This document shows positions 10,365-20,752 of a stretch of DNA of 45,952 nucleotides, piece by piece. The position numbers and the translations under genes were made by a program. Within the stretch, counting starts at the first letter, position 1. Each line of letters opens with the position of its first letter. The stretch comes from Perkinsus olseni (taxonomy: Eukaryota > Perkinsozoa > Perkinsida > Perkinsidae): the NCBI GenBank assembly GCA_013115135.1, contig JABANP010000429.1:1-45952 (forward strand), written 5' to 3'. Under the pieces are notes generated by a model. The model searched no databases and was not told where the DNA came from. It saw only the letters and a program-made list of their open reading frames with translations.

Positions 10365-11117
10365 ATGCCGAACATCGGGTTCCGCTATACTATTCTTCGC
10401 TTCAACTCCCTCTACCGTAGCTTCCTGTTGTTCGTCTACGTCGTGCACATGGTGGAGGCGCTCGCTGATACACCTTGGGCTACTGTTACCGCCGACTATC
10501 CCAAGCGTTGTAATCGCGGTCCTGGTCCGATGAAAGAGGGTGGCGATCTTCGCGTGATGAAGGGTACATGCATCTACAACATCAGAGGCTTCCAAGCGGG
10601 TGGGGGTTATCAACGGAGCGCCGGTGTCATTATCAAAACTAACATGCCAGGACGTATTGGTTGGATGAAAGTTCAGTTCGATATAGTGGAAGGCACGGAG
10701 GCGGGACCTGAGGTAACAGTGAATACCTTAGGTTTCGCTCACGTGGGATTTGCTCATGGCGACATGAGCTTTTGGTGGAATCCCGCCCCGGGTAACCGTT
10801 CGTTCAAGATGATCGCTGGAAGGAAGGTCCACGTCGACATGGCATCCATCGCCTACGGTTTCTTTCCTGATCACAAGAACGCCTGGACCTCGTGGTATAG
10901 CATCCAGGGCGACGCTCTAATGTGCTGTGTGATGAGTCTCAGCTCTAACGTGCCGGCTAAGGGCGTCCCCGGTGTAAGCTTCGAGCAACTCGTATACATG
11001 GCGGTGGTACCAGACGGATGGCAGTATACTGTTGCTTTTCAGGCGGTTAGTCAAGGAGGGGCCGTGCCGAAGTTTAATTTCACGCAATATATTGCTAACG
11101 GTACGCTGTACGGGTGA
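10365..11117 (+). CDS. secreted ADYP/GPGP-family protein 1, 250 residues
   Basis: The ATG at 10,365 gives a signal-peptide-like N-terminus with a long hydrophobic core (LYRSFLLFVYVVHMVEALA). The frame is open upstream to 10,311, but that start would bury the signal. The mature part begins with the family signature TADYPKRCNRGPGP, followed by TCIYNIRG, then a beta-rich domain with an aromatic block (MSFWWNPAPGN), a WTSWY motif and a late GW(Q)YTVAFQ strand. The same order occurs at 12,409 and 43,539. I know no named family with this signature. The protein is probably extracellular, and the two early cysteines conserved in all members may pair. It is a single exon, and a possible acceptor-like CAG lies about 25 bp upstream of 10,365. 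Confidence 0.8.
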   Translation: MPNIGFRYTILRFNSLYRSFLLFVYVVHMVEALADTPWATVTADYPKRCNRGPGPMKEGGDLRVMKGTCIYNIRGFQAGGGYQRSAGVIIKTNMPGRIGWMKVQFDIVEGTEAGPEVTVNTLGFAHVGFAHGDMSFWWNPAPGNRSFKMIAGRKVHVDMASIAYGFFPDHKNAWTSWYSIQGDALMCCVMSLSSNVPAKGVPGVSFEQLVYMAVVPDGWQYTVAFQAVSQGGAVPKFNFTQYIANGTLYG

Positions 11118-11296
11118 TTTGCCGAGAACCTTCTTTTCAAGACGGGGGCCCCTCACTCTTGAGTGACTCTTCTCTTAAGAAAGTATTTCGGTCTGCAATC
11201 GATTTCGTCCCACTTGATCTGAGAATTATGATAACTTTATTCCATGCTTACCAACTTATTTTGAACTGTGGCTGAAGGAAGTGAGCCCGATTTCGA
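11118..11296. other. 3' flank of secreted gene 1
   Basis: This short AT-rich spacer probably carries the 3' untranslated region. No recognised polyadenylation signal is distinctive enough to call. Confidence 0.3.
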
Positions 11297-11810
11297 TATG
11301 ACTTCATTGGGGGAAAGCATTGTGTTCGGAACACAGAATCTGGGAGTCCCCCCGAGCTATCCGTCTACGATGGTGAGAATATGGTGACGCTTCTTTTTCC
11401 CTTAGAGGGGCTATCGCCGTTTTGAGGTATATCCCTGGAGGATAGCCCTACTAGGGCTGCCCTAGGACTATCGTCGAGTCACAAGAGTCGGAGAAGTGCT
11501 TGGCGGATATCGAGAAGTCCTTGAGAGTCACCGAAGGCGCTCCATAGCGCGGGACGGCCCATAGGCTATGGGCCATAGCTAGGCCCTAGCCCATGAGATT
11601 ATCGAGTCCGCCTTCAGAGAGATCATGGAACAGCTCTGCCGGAGCCGAGGGAGACGGATAACGGCGAAATTAGAGTTCAGTAGCACTATCCCGATGATTC
11701 ATCAGAGGTGAGACGCATATCACTGACCGTAGTGAACGTGGTAGAGTCTTTGCCGCGAGGTCGCCTCGTGCGTGCGAGGTGACGTCAAGTGACGTCACCA
11801 GACAGGATGA
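11297..11810 (+). repeat. interspersed ~0.5-kb repeat, copy 1
   Basis: Landmarks in order (ACTTCATTGG, GCATTGTGTTC, CCCCCGAGCTATCCG, GAGAGTCACCGAAGG, GGAACAGCTCTGCCGGAGC, AGACGCATATCACTGACCG, GAACGTGGTAG, and a TGACGTCA-type palindrome) recur at 23,526-24,005 in the same orientation. The copies are diverged by substitutions and indels. No coding capacity, terminal repeats or target duplications were recognised, so the class is unknown. Confidence 0.65.
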
Positions 11811-12408
11811 ATCCTGCTGAGCGAGGCATGTAACTCGGTCTACCGGTAATCTCGACCGTCTTGGCCACGTTCTCAGTGTTGCCACAGTACTGTTGTGTCG
11901 TGTCCCTTTCCGTATGGGTTAACTCTCCGTAAAGACCTTAACAATCTTGCACTCCCGTGTTTCGCTGGTACGCGCGCACATAGCGGACACGATTTCACGC
12001 TAGCCCACGCAGGAGTACCCATTGTTCAAGCGGGGAGGGGGCGAAGTTGGAAAAATCGAGTACTGTTCGATGCTGGAGGCACGAAAGGCGACGAGAAGTT
12101 GTTCAAGCTAGCCGAATTTCATGTCAGAAGTGAATCCTCCAGGTTGCTTCGCGTGGACCGTCCACGGTGGACGTCAGTGACCTCACAGCGTGACGGGGCG
12201 TTGCTGGGCCTGTGACGTGACACGCCACCGCACCAGAGGCCCCATGAGAGCTCCTCGCGGAATTCTCCTCCAATGCTAGCTGGTAGGTGGCCTAGGTAGA
12301 CGCCCGAGCCGCCTATGCTCACATCATGTGAGTCACGTGGAGCATGCGCGTTCTGTTCTTCCGGGTTTCTTAGCCCCGCATTATTCAGTTGACAACTTAC
12401 TCCGCTCT
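11811..12408. other. intergenic stretch upstream of secreted gene 2
   Basis: Two short frames lie here, but neither has protein character that I trust. The last 80 bp include an in-frame extension of the downstream gene (ATG at 12,328), which I regard as 5' leader because the internal ATG gives a better signal peptide. Confidence 0.3.
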
Positions 12409-13287
12409 ATGCCCTCGAGCTTTAGAAACCCCTCTGCTTGCCGCGTCTCGCACTGGCTCTATCACGGGGCCTTTTTCGTCTCCACTCTGCAGCTGGTCCT
12501 TTCTGGAAATCCCGTCCGCAAGTCAGCCGACCCCCCTCCCACTACCACAACTCCGTCTGTCGTTCCTAATCATCACACGACAGCTGCCGCTACTTCCGTT
12601 TCCCCTTCTGCCTTCCCTTCTGTCGCTACTTCTGCCTCCCCTTCTGGCACGACTCCCACTATTAGCCCATCGCCTACTACATCTGCAGCCGCGCCTGTTA
12701 CCGCCGCCTACTCCAGACCTTTTGAGGTAACTGCTGATTACCCCCCGGGTTGCAGAGGTGGTCCGGGCCCGGGAAAGAACGGTAAAAGTAAGATTATGGT
12801 GCTTCCGGGCTCCTGCGTTTACATTATGAAGGGTCGTAACTCGGACGGCGTTCAACAGGAGAGTGTTGGGTTTAAACTGGCAGACAATAGACCAATGTCC
12901 GACGGTGCACTAGAAGTTCAGCTCAATTCAGTTCAGGGCGACCCGGACGAAGAGCCGAGGGTTAGTGCGGATATCAGTGGTCGCGTACAAGTGGTTTTTC
13001 TGCGCCCTGATGGTACGTCTTTCCTGTGGGACCTGGCTTCGGAGCTTAATGAGCGGCAGAAGCCGGGAAAGGGGGGAAAGATCAGTTTGACATCGAGCGT
13101 GACTGCGACTTCCCCAAATATCCTCCACGTAGCTTCGACCCCCTTTTTCCCAGTCGGGGGTGACGCCAGCAGCGAGCTCCTATTTTTCACTTCCTCTGGG
13201 ACGGCTGGGGACCAGTCCTTCATGGCCACGCCGTTCATTTCTTTGAAAAGGAAGGGCGAAGGCTGGGAAACCCATAGACGCCCATAG
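12409..13287 (+). CDS. secreted ADYP/GPGP-family protein 2 with Ser/Thr/Pro-rich linker
   Basis: From the ATG at 12,409 the product starts with a signal peptide (GAFFVSTLQLVLSG). About 60 residues rich in Pro, Thr, Ser and Ala follow (PPPTTTTPSVV, SPSPTTSAAAP), a mucin-like spacer typical of O-glycosylated surface proteins. Next come the family signature VTADYPPGCRGGPGP, the cysteine-containing SCVYIMKG motif and the beta domain with DGTSFLWDLAS. The C-terminus ends just after KGEGWE, whereas paralogues 1 and 3 continue about 30 residues past the equivalent GW, so this copy is shorter. A 10-bp tandem duplication (13,271-13,290) spans the stop, but removing it would also leave a nearby stop. 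It lies 1.3 kb downstream of member 1 in the same orientation. Confidence 0.78.
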   Translation: MPSSFRNPSACRVSHWLYHGAFFVSTLQLVLSGNPVRKSADPPPTTTTPSVVPNHHTTAAATSVSPSAFPSVATSASPSGTTPTISPSPTTSAAAPVTAAYSRPFEVTADYPPGCRGGPGPGKNGKSKIMVLPGSCVYIMKGRNSDGVQQESVGFKLADNRPMSDGALEVQLNSVQGDPDEEPRVSADISGRVQVVFLRPDGTSFLWDLASELNERQKPGKGGKISLTSSVTATSPNILHVASTPFFPVGGDASSELLFFTSSGTAGDQSFMATPFISLKRKGEGWETHRRP

Positions 13288-15767
13288 ACGCATATAACAC
13301 TTCTTTGCACATCCACCAACACCTCCATATATTACTCCACGACTAGCTCACTAGCCAGTCATCGGGTGCCACAGCTCGCACAAACTTTCGCGCTCGCCCG
13401 AGCCGCACACACAAGCGTGATCCTAATCACTTGGAACCACAGCTAGAGGTTTCCCCCACAAGAAATCGTTCCGCATTTCTCTACGATGGAATATCAAGTC
13501 GTCCTGCAGGTTAGAGCATTGAGTAATGCCTATGAAGATTTATTTTCACAGAATGTTGCTATAACTGGTGTATTGTATGACTAGCTTGCCGAGCGGCTTG
13601 TCGAGCTGTTTTCCAATCTCAGTGGGGTTTCAGCGAACCCGATTCACTTTCTTTCCGTCCACTTTTTCAAGATTCATTTCACTGTTGCAAAGAGTATCGT
13701 GTTGTAGAAGTGCTCTTGAGCCAGAGCAAGAACTTGGGTCTCCTCGGGTATGATACCCGAGCTGTTCGTCGCCGACGAACATTGATGAAGTCGATTCGAG
13801 ATTCGATTCTGTCACAGAATTTCTGTGAGCTGGTAGGAACTCCAACGCGTCTAGTGACAACATAAGGTGGCGAAATGAAACCGGTGCCTGAGTGAGAAAG
13901 GTGGCGGCCATACGATCATAGTATTACTATGGCCGCCATAGTGAGTGATCTGTTATTGAACTGTTAATTTCTAAGAGAAAATAAGATTGAGATCAACTTC
14001 ACCAAAGTTCATCTGGTTATTATGGTTACCGCCGGTAACTTACCGGAGGTTCGGGCGTAAAAACTCCCGTGCGATTTTCCCCGGACCCTCTTCAGTCACA
14101 CCCGAAATCTTCCCGCTGTGATTTTCAGCCTGCCACCGTGCCACACCTAAGCGATCGTGCATGAAAGTATCTAAAAAAATCCTGTACGTCCAATTGAAAG
14201 ATTCTTTCCCAAGAGCGCGAGGTATTATAGCCCACGATCTGTGTAGGACCTATTCACAACAACTCGTGTTGTAGCATCAGGAATCCTGATGCTCGGGTCA
14301 AGGCGGGGGTTAAATGAGTTAACAACTCATGACTCAATGAGGGACCCCGTTGGTTGGATTTCGGGGGCAACCCGAAGAAGATCCCTAGAACGTTGCTCTG
14401 AGCAACGTGCGGCGAGGGAGTGTGAGCAACTTGCTCACACTCCCCCGCCGCAGCGCAGGAATTATATGCCCGAACATTTCAGGTGAAAGTTGATCCCCGA
14501 GATTGATGTCCTTATCAGCGAAATTGACTTCCTTAATCCTGAAATTGTGTGCCTTATTCGCGAAATTGAATTCCTTATTTGAGGCCTGCCGCTAAAATGA
14601 TATCTTTATCCGCCAATTGTATACCCCCGTCTCGACCTTTCCGCCAATTTGCCGACTCAACTCGCTAATGTGATGATGTCCTCGACCCCCATATAGGCAA
14701 CGGTCTTATCCGCAAAATAGGCTTCTGAATGGTATAGTAGTCGAACCATCGAGTGGCAGGTCTAATCCATTGATTCAGAAACGGTAATGAGGTGTCAGCT
14801 GACTCAAAGTTCAAGTTCATGAACGGGTCAAACATAAACAGTTCACGATGAACTGAGCTGAGCTAGCAGCGATGCACGCTGGTGATTGATTTGTGAAGCT
14901 CAGGAACGCTTTTCGTTATACTGCCATACAATGGAACGTATTCGAGTCACAGCTGGTGGTGCGTCCAAAACGGAAGTAAGTCCTTGTCTTGGTATTCACG
15001 TTCCGAACGTGACGTTCGGGTAGGAACGCTCAGGTCAGCTCTCTACCCGGCAAAGGCAGTACGAATAATCGTATCGCGCTCGAGCTGTCGTCCCCGTCGA
15101 ACAACCGGGCATTCGGTCGCATTCAAGTGGGAGGCCAACATCCCGACGGAAGGCTCCTGTGACGGGAGTCCCGTGACTCGAGGCTCGAGTCTCGAGCCCC
15201 GTCGATGCTTTGTATTACAAAGCAACTTTCCTCGCGAGGTCATATGGTCCATAATATGGACTCCATATGATATGGAGGTTGCAGCGAAATTATCTCGTAG
15301 ACGATGACGGCCCGCCATCGTCTCAGACTATGCATCTGCATATCCATACATCCGTACTACCTGCTAAGCAGGTCCGGCTTGAGCGAGTGCCGATTGAAAG
15401 AGACTCTTTCAATGAGCTCTCACTACCTAAAAGATGGCCGCATCAGTGCTGCAGCAGAGCTAATGCTCTTCCTAGCTTCGGGATTTGGTTCCGGAATACC
15501 ATAACTTATGAATCACGAGGCTCGTCTCATGGGCGGCTAGAAGGAGGCCCATTCGACACCCTGGTCAGGCGTCGTTGGATCAGAAGTCTGAACTTCGTAG
15601 GTAATATCCAAAGTCATCGCTGAGTGGCACGAGGCCCTAGAGGAGGGCAGGCCGCGTAGCCCGAAGTGAGTCAGCCTTGAAACGTCCAGGTTTTTGTGCC
15701 AGGATTCGTGGCACGGGGCCCGAGCAGGACATAAAGGGCCTCGGGGATCCAAGTTTGAGCTTCTTAT
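13288..15767. other. long gene-poor region dense in perfect foldbacks
   Basis: I find no supported gene in 2.5 kb. The region is dominated by short inverted duplications: GGCGGCCAT...ATGGCCGCC near 13,903-13,935, 14-bp arms around 14,416-14,444, CATCAGGAATCCTGATG near 14,275, and nested copies near 15,170-15,275. The minus-strand frame 13,911-13,630 (starting MAATFLTQAPVSFRH) is the most protein-like candidate but is weak. Confidence 0.4.
14496..14595 (+). repeat. degenerate ~22-bp tandem repeat
   Basis: Successive variants of AATTGANNTCCTTATNNGCGA occur four times, with looser copies following (ATATCTTTATCCGCCAATTG). The array is non-coding. Confidence 0.5.
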
Positions 15768-16870
15768 ATGACAGAGTGGCGGTCAGTTACGGTTACGTTA
15801 AACGTGGGGAATCTTTGGACTTGCACATATACGGCAGGGGGATTGGATGCCTTGGAGAAGAAGAAGTATCAAAGGGACGTCGTCTCGCTGAGTCTCAATT
15901 ACCTCACGCTGGAGAGCCTCCTCTTGGACAGGAGTTTCTGCCAGAATCTCGCCAAGGTGTTTCGACTCACTGAGCCAGAGAAATCGTGCATGTCTCGCTC
16001 CGGTGCCGGTCAGTTTCAATCTCTCAAGTCAGTGCGACTGTCCCATAATGGTCTAATGCGAGGGGTTCTGCAGAGCCTCTCGCATCTTCAGATTCCTGGC
16101 GCTCCTAGCTGAGGGCCATCCCGAGCTAGAAGACTTCTCTATAGACTGTGGGGAGGGGAATAACGACCTAGTGAATATGGGAAGCGCCAGTTCGGCGACT
16201 CGACTGTACTACCGTGCCGCGATTGTGTCGAAACTGCCCGAACTCGACCTACTGGACAACAAAGAGGTGAGTCGAGCTCTCTCGAATCTGTACCGATGAA
16301 CGTGTTGGTTCAACAAGGCGATCTAGGCATATGCAGCATGGCCTGCAAAGACTGAGACCTCGAACTAGCTGGGACATCGACACACTTCGCGGCTGCAGTT
16401 GAGAAGCGATTCTCAGGACTCCTGAGTCCGGGGAGTGTCCAGCCCTTCAATCATTAACAGCTCATGTAGCCGGACACGAACCGATTGAATCGGTCCGATT
16501 CAGGTATCAGCTTTCGAGCGCCAGCTGGCTGACGTTATCAAAGGGAGCCGGGAAATCTCGAATAGCCTCGAGCCAATCGATGGAGTCCTCGCACTCGGTC
16601 GGCGGAGGTTTGGAAGCAACCGTACGCTCCGCCGCTCAGGCTTTGCCCACCTGCAGGTGCGCCGAGAACGTCGTGCAACCGGAACGGACTTCGTTGACGG
16701 ATAGTCTCGAGTTCTTCGACACGCACCTCGAGAAACTTATCCGCGATTACCTTGAATCTGTTTGGGAAGAGATATTGGCTGATAACGAAGTAATAATAAG
16801 TAGAAGTACGGATAGACGAATCAGGCACCCTCGATCAGCAGCCAGTGACTCAAAACGAATAAATAAGTAG
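15768..16870 (+). CDS. leucine-rich-repeat protein with LRR-cap motif, about four exons
   Basis: A phase-consistent model uses 15,768-16,027, 16,092-16,266, 16,519-16,656 and 16,712-16,870 (about 243 residues). Recognisable LRR strands are VVSLSLNYLTLESLLL and HPELEDFSID. SLKSVRLSHNGL also reads as LRR, but it lies inside the first proposed intron, so a 25-nt intron at 16,051-16,075 is an alternative. YYRAAIVSKLPELDLLDN fits the LRR-cap pattern (YR..V..LP.L..LD) seen in U2A'-type and axonemal LRR proteins. That exon ends at a strong GTGAGT donor. The C-terminus is helical (LEKLIRDYLESVWEEILADN) then basic. LRR proteins of this type act in protein binding. Exon 3 can also be read in another frame from 16,511. 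There is no signal peptide. Confidence 0.58.
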
Positions 16871-17188
16871 TCCTACTAGCCATAAGCCGACCTCACGAAA
16901 AATCGTTAAAGAATCAGAGACCAGGAATCGAGGAAGCCCTTCTCCCAGGCACTTGCGCGCCGCAGTAATTGACGAACCAGCAAAGGCGACTGCCTCAACT
17001 GCACCAACGCTGGGGCTCTTCCCTACCAGCTGTGAATTGCGTTGACCCTTCGGGGGGTGTGGGCAATTTCGGGTCGTGACGCTACCGTCGTGTGCGTCAC
17101 TCGGAAGAGGAACCTGAGACTTCTGTGCGCAGTTTTTTCCGAAGGGGGTTTTTGAATTTTTAATTTTGGAGTCCAAAATTCGCGTCAC
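16850..17188 (-). pseudogene. paralogue of the small 8953-9216 protein, signal peptide lost
   Basis: The reading frame retains KSQV, KGQRNSQ and a hydrophobic segment aligning with the copy at 8953-9216, but the N-terminus lacks a signal peptide. It is instead polar and basic (KIKNSKTPFGKNC) and the C-terminal tail is longer. Either this copy has decayed at its start or its signal is on an upstream exon. Its end overlaps the stop of the convergent LRR gene by about 20 bp. Confidence 0.42.
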
Positions 17189-17357
17189 GCGGTAAACACG
17201 TTATGACGCGTTATCGCGTTAGAGTTTTTCGCGATATTGCGTATCACGCGTGCGTTATCGCGACACGACAATGACGCGAAGTGTTATCTCAACACAACAT
17301 GTCGCGTTTTTCGTGTAAAACACTTCGCGTAACACCGTTTTACTCGTAAATCAGGTG
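17189..17357. other. CGCG-rich spacer with GCGTTAT/TTATCGCG words
   Basis: The short stretch repeats ACGCGTTATCGCG-like words and a long imperfect foldback (GCGAAGTGTT...AACACTTCGCG). No gene is seen. Confidence 0.4.
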
Positions 17358-17610
17358 AAACTCCACTAAGTGAATACAGTATATCCATGGCGTACTTTTC
17401 ATACCTACCATTCGCATATCTCAATAGTTAATAACTATCAGTTATAGTTGTTAGGTAACGAATCGTTCCTAACGAGCCGTCTTGAGAATCATTCGTTTCC
17501 AGAGTGTCAGGCTTGGGCCGCCTGCGACTCAACTCATTGCCATGGAGGTCTAAAGAAGGGATGGAACGTCTATCCCAACGCGTTTGCGTTATTCCAACAA
17601 CGGAGCTCAA
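17358..17610 (+). repeat. interspersed repeat, copy 1 of the 17.4/20.2-kb pair
   Basis: Landmarks CTAAGTGAATACAGTATAT, GTTAGGTAACGAATCGTTCC, CATTCGTTTCC, CTCAACTCATT and GGTCTAAAGAAG occur in the same order at 20,218-20,440. The pair is moderately diverged and the element class was not recognised. Confidence 0.6.
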
Positions 17611-18111
17611 ATATCAACTATCCCCGGCCTAACCTGACGAATTGAGCGAAAGTTAACGGTTATTCGCGTAATCAACGGTTGTGATATAATACCAAGGAAG
17701 GTTTGGTAGTTCAATGCTGGATTATATATTTCAATTCCCAATTCTAACGAAAACTCGTTGATCTAACGAAAATATCGGGGGACTCCAACGGTGTTCAGGC
17801 TGAACAGTTCAGCTCTAGAATCTAGATCGGGCCCGGGTCGTGTGGCAACGACTGCGAGAAGTACGAGCGAACCTTCAAAAGACTAACACAACAGGGTGGA
17901 TTTGATCGATAGCGGCGCTATCATAGCGCTATGTTCTCGTTTAGTTGCCTACATTACGATCAGAGATTCCCTCTCATTCCTCAAGAGCTGCTCTCCTAAA
18001 TAGGCTGGAGAGTTCAATACTCTCCGTCGAATAGCGAAACTTGGAGCTTACTATTCCCTAGTATTTTATTGGCTTCCTGTTATCCCCCGAACTCGACATG
18101 AAAAGTGGATT

Positions 18112-18357
18112 GTGCGCCAGGCGCACTGCGCCTACACGCTACCCTTAATTCCCGTCAAGACATTTCTTCCCTCCCATTATTACAAAAAACAAGCATCACT
18201 TGATGAGTTGCACCTTTGCAACGCAACACCACTCGTTCGGAAAAAGGCAAAAATTCCCATCGTCAACATGCACAGTGCTCCACAATCGCTGGAAGGGTTC
18301 TCTGCCATGAGCTTGAACGAAGAATGGGTCGGGAAAGCGCTGAAAGCACCGAAGTAA
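18112..18357 (+). CDS. weak candidate coding exon, 81 codons
   Basis: The frame contains a reasonably protein-like stretch (SLDELHLCNATPLVRKKAKI, then MSLNEEWVGKALKAPK). It lacks a convincing start context, domain or homologue and ends about 65 bp before the 166-bp tandem array. It may be a C-terminal exon or chance. Confidence 0.22.
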   Translation: MRQAHCAYTLPLIPVKTFLPSHYYKKQASLDELHLCNATPLVRKKAKIPIVNMHSAPQSLEGFSAMSLNEEWVGKALKAPK

Positions 18358-18421
18358 TAAGGATGAGCGATAACGTGATAGGGTTGCTCAGAGAAAACGA
18401 GCCTACGAGGAAGGACGATAA

Positions 18422-18976
18422 CAGAGGACCGCCAAGCGCTGAATGTACGTTGATATGGTCACAGTGGAGTCCACGCTGAGCGAGCCCCCTACTGTTGGTT
18501 CATATCTGTACTAGCACTGAAGATCACAACCGTATGGGTGAACGCGATTTCTTCGAGAATATGCCATGAAAAATACAAAACGTATCACAGAGGACCCCCA
18601 AGCGCTGAATGTACGTTGATATGGTCACAGTGGAGTCCACGCTGAGCGAGCCCCCTACTGTTGGTTCATATCTGTACTAGCACTGGAGATCACAACCGTA
18701 TGGGTGAACGCCATTTCTTCGAGAATTTACCGTGAAAAATACAAAACGTATCAGAGAGGACCCCCAAGCGCTGAATGTACGTTGATATGGTCACAGTGGA
18801 GTCCACGCTGAGCGAGCCCCCTACTGTTGGTTCATATCTGTACTAGCACTGGAGATCACAACCGTATGGGTGAACGCGATTTCTTCGAGAATATGCCATG
18901 AAAAATACAAAACGTATTACAGAGGACCCCCAAGCGCTGAATGTACGTTGATATGGTCACAGTGGAGTCCACGCTT
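18422..18976 (+). repeat. tandem repeat, 166-bp unit, about 3.3 copies
   Basis: The phrase AGAGGACC(C/G)CCAAGCGCTG recurs with starts spaced exactly 166 bp apart at about 18,423, 18,589, 18,755 and 18,921. The copies are nearly identical, with only scattered substitutions and one CC/CG difference. The last copy is cut after GTGGAGTCCACGCT. The unit length is nucleosome-like and resembles satellite DNA. It has no conserved open frame. Confidence 0.9.
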
Positions 18977-20217
18977 AGTTACCACTAAGCTAAAGTGGCT
19001 CACACAAGATGATGTCCAGAAACTTAGCGGTCAAATAACCGTGGCGCGAGATTTTCCACCTACCGTTATTATGGACAACGCGAGCACACCAAACAGTTCA
19101 GCCACGTGACAGGATTGAACTGACGTCCTTTGGCTTTCAAAGCAGACGGTATACCAGTGGTACATCGTGGTCTTACGCAAAGACCTACGCGATCATTGGT
19201 TGATGCATGCGGGCCAGATGGTTGACTCCAGTCAACGGTGAGAGTCGCTCTCCGTGAGAGGCACATAGGACGCCATTCCACTCCATCCACCTGGTAGCGT
19301 ATCAGTGATATGTGAGAGGGTGGCTCGCAATAGGGCCTATCACATGGTGAAGGTTGAAGTCTCCCTTCGAGCATGTGAACTTCACATTGTGAAGGCAGCG
19401 ATGGTCGCTGGGGGTCCCTCATGTCGCGCAGGAGGCTTCTTGTGATGTCGGCTGCACTGAGCACAGTTGATCGATGCGGCGATAATTCGCACTGACAGTA
19501 CCGCGGCCTGATTGGCCCCAGCAGAGTATTCTGGACTGACTGCAGTCCAGTGGCGGCGAACTTTCGTCTGAACGACGTTCTCGTTTAGCCCTGATCGTTA
19601 TCTAACCCAATATTGCACTCATTGAGCAACGCGCCATCAGGCTGCTTGGCATCACGGAGCCGTTTTGATATCTTGAACACTCACTGCTGTTCTCGGATGT
19701 AAGCTTGATGCTTTAGTGGGCTCAAGTTGGTCGCAAGTCACTTGCGACGTAGAGGTCGACGAAGACTTCGACTGCCTCCACGTTAACTTCCGTTACGAAG
19801 TGCCTCGTCATCGAATCTGCAGTACCGGTTTGTGACTCTGCTCGAACTTCGCGCTTTTCCGAGAACTTGGACTCGGAAATCAGAGCACTGTAATCGGCTC
19901 CAGCGCTCTTCGAAGAGATATTATGCCTCTGCGGGTAATCTAACCTGCGCTATTCAGGAGCTAGATTGTGAACCATCCCTTCAACAGAGAAGTGCTCAGG
20001 CATGCGATCCGGAGTCACACGCCGTGAGTCTCACGGGTCTTCAGAAAACAGCCTTCGCCAAAGAGACATACTTCTCATCACTCTGGGGTAGTTTTCCCTG
20101 AGCAGCTCAGTCACCGAGGGAGGAGGGAGCATCTACGACTCACTTGTTACCAGCAAACTATATATTACACATAGTATATCTATCTAATTATAATAATACC
20201 ATATAAAAAGCTACAAT
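18977..20217. other. intergenic region with repeats and foldbacks
   Basis: Contents include the second copy of the 4.3-kb repeat and palindromes such as TTGACTCCAGTCAACGGTGAGAG. A plus-strand frame at 19,832-20,101 (ending TAFAKETYFSSLWGSFP) might be a C-terminal exon, but I cannot connect it to others. Confidence 0.35.
19250..19440 (+). repeat. interspersed repeat, copy 2
   Basis: This is related to 4328-4480 (shared GACGCCATT, GGTTGAAGTCTC and GCGCAG landmarks in order). Local inverted duplications have expanded this copy. Confidence 0.5.
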
Positions 20218-20440
20218 ACACTAAGTGAATACAGTATATTCATACTTACCACCTGCATATCCCAATAGTTTATAACCATTGTTAGGTAACGAATCGTTCC
20301 TCGTCTTGCGAACCATTCGTTTCCCGATTGCTAGGCTTGGGGTCCGAGCCTTGAGCTGCCTGCAACTCAACTCATTACCATTAAGGTCTAAAGAAGAGAC
20401 TAACTTGAATGAGTATGGGCCTGAACTCAGTCCTTCAACT
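20218..20440 (+). repeat. interspersed repeat, copy 2 of the 17.4/20.2-kb pair
   Basis: It shares the ordered landmarks described for 17,358-17,610. The frame following it (to 20,635) is open and ends DAYDDILYHQNALDGLLLT, but its start lies in repeat sequence, so I do not call a gene. Confidence 0.6.
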
Positions 20441-20752
20441 CAGATGCCGAGTAATACGGCCATTGCTCGGCCCGAGCAAAGTACACATTCCCAGAATAGA
20501 GCACAAGCACATTTAGTGCCGAGAAAGACAGACTTGTGTCGGCCACGACCATTAGGCGACGTAAGCCCAACAACCGATGCCTACGATGATATATTATATC
20601 ACCAAAATGCTCTTGATGGCTTGTTACTGACATGATGTCAGTACAAACAGAGCAGGCTGATTATCGAAAAAAGCCGACAATGTGATTGTCTCACCAAAAT
20701 AACGTGAAAATACTCGCGATCCGCCTCACGAAATTGTGCTCCCTGCCTCTCG

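Noticed and set aside
13271..13290. 10-bp tandem duplication as the cause of truncation of ADYP member 2
   Set aside because: Removing one copy still leads to a stop codon within two codons, so the duplication alone does not explain the short C-terminus.
15267..15623. 118-codon plus-strand frame
   Set aside because: It runs through nested inverted duplications (CATATGGTCCATAATATGGAC and others) and shows no conserved protein character.
18422..18976. Regular repeats suggesting a CRISPR array
   Set aside because: The unit is 166 bp and repeats throughout, with no short repeat/unique spacer pattern and no cas genes. It is an ordinary tandem satellite.
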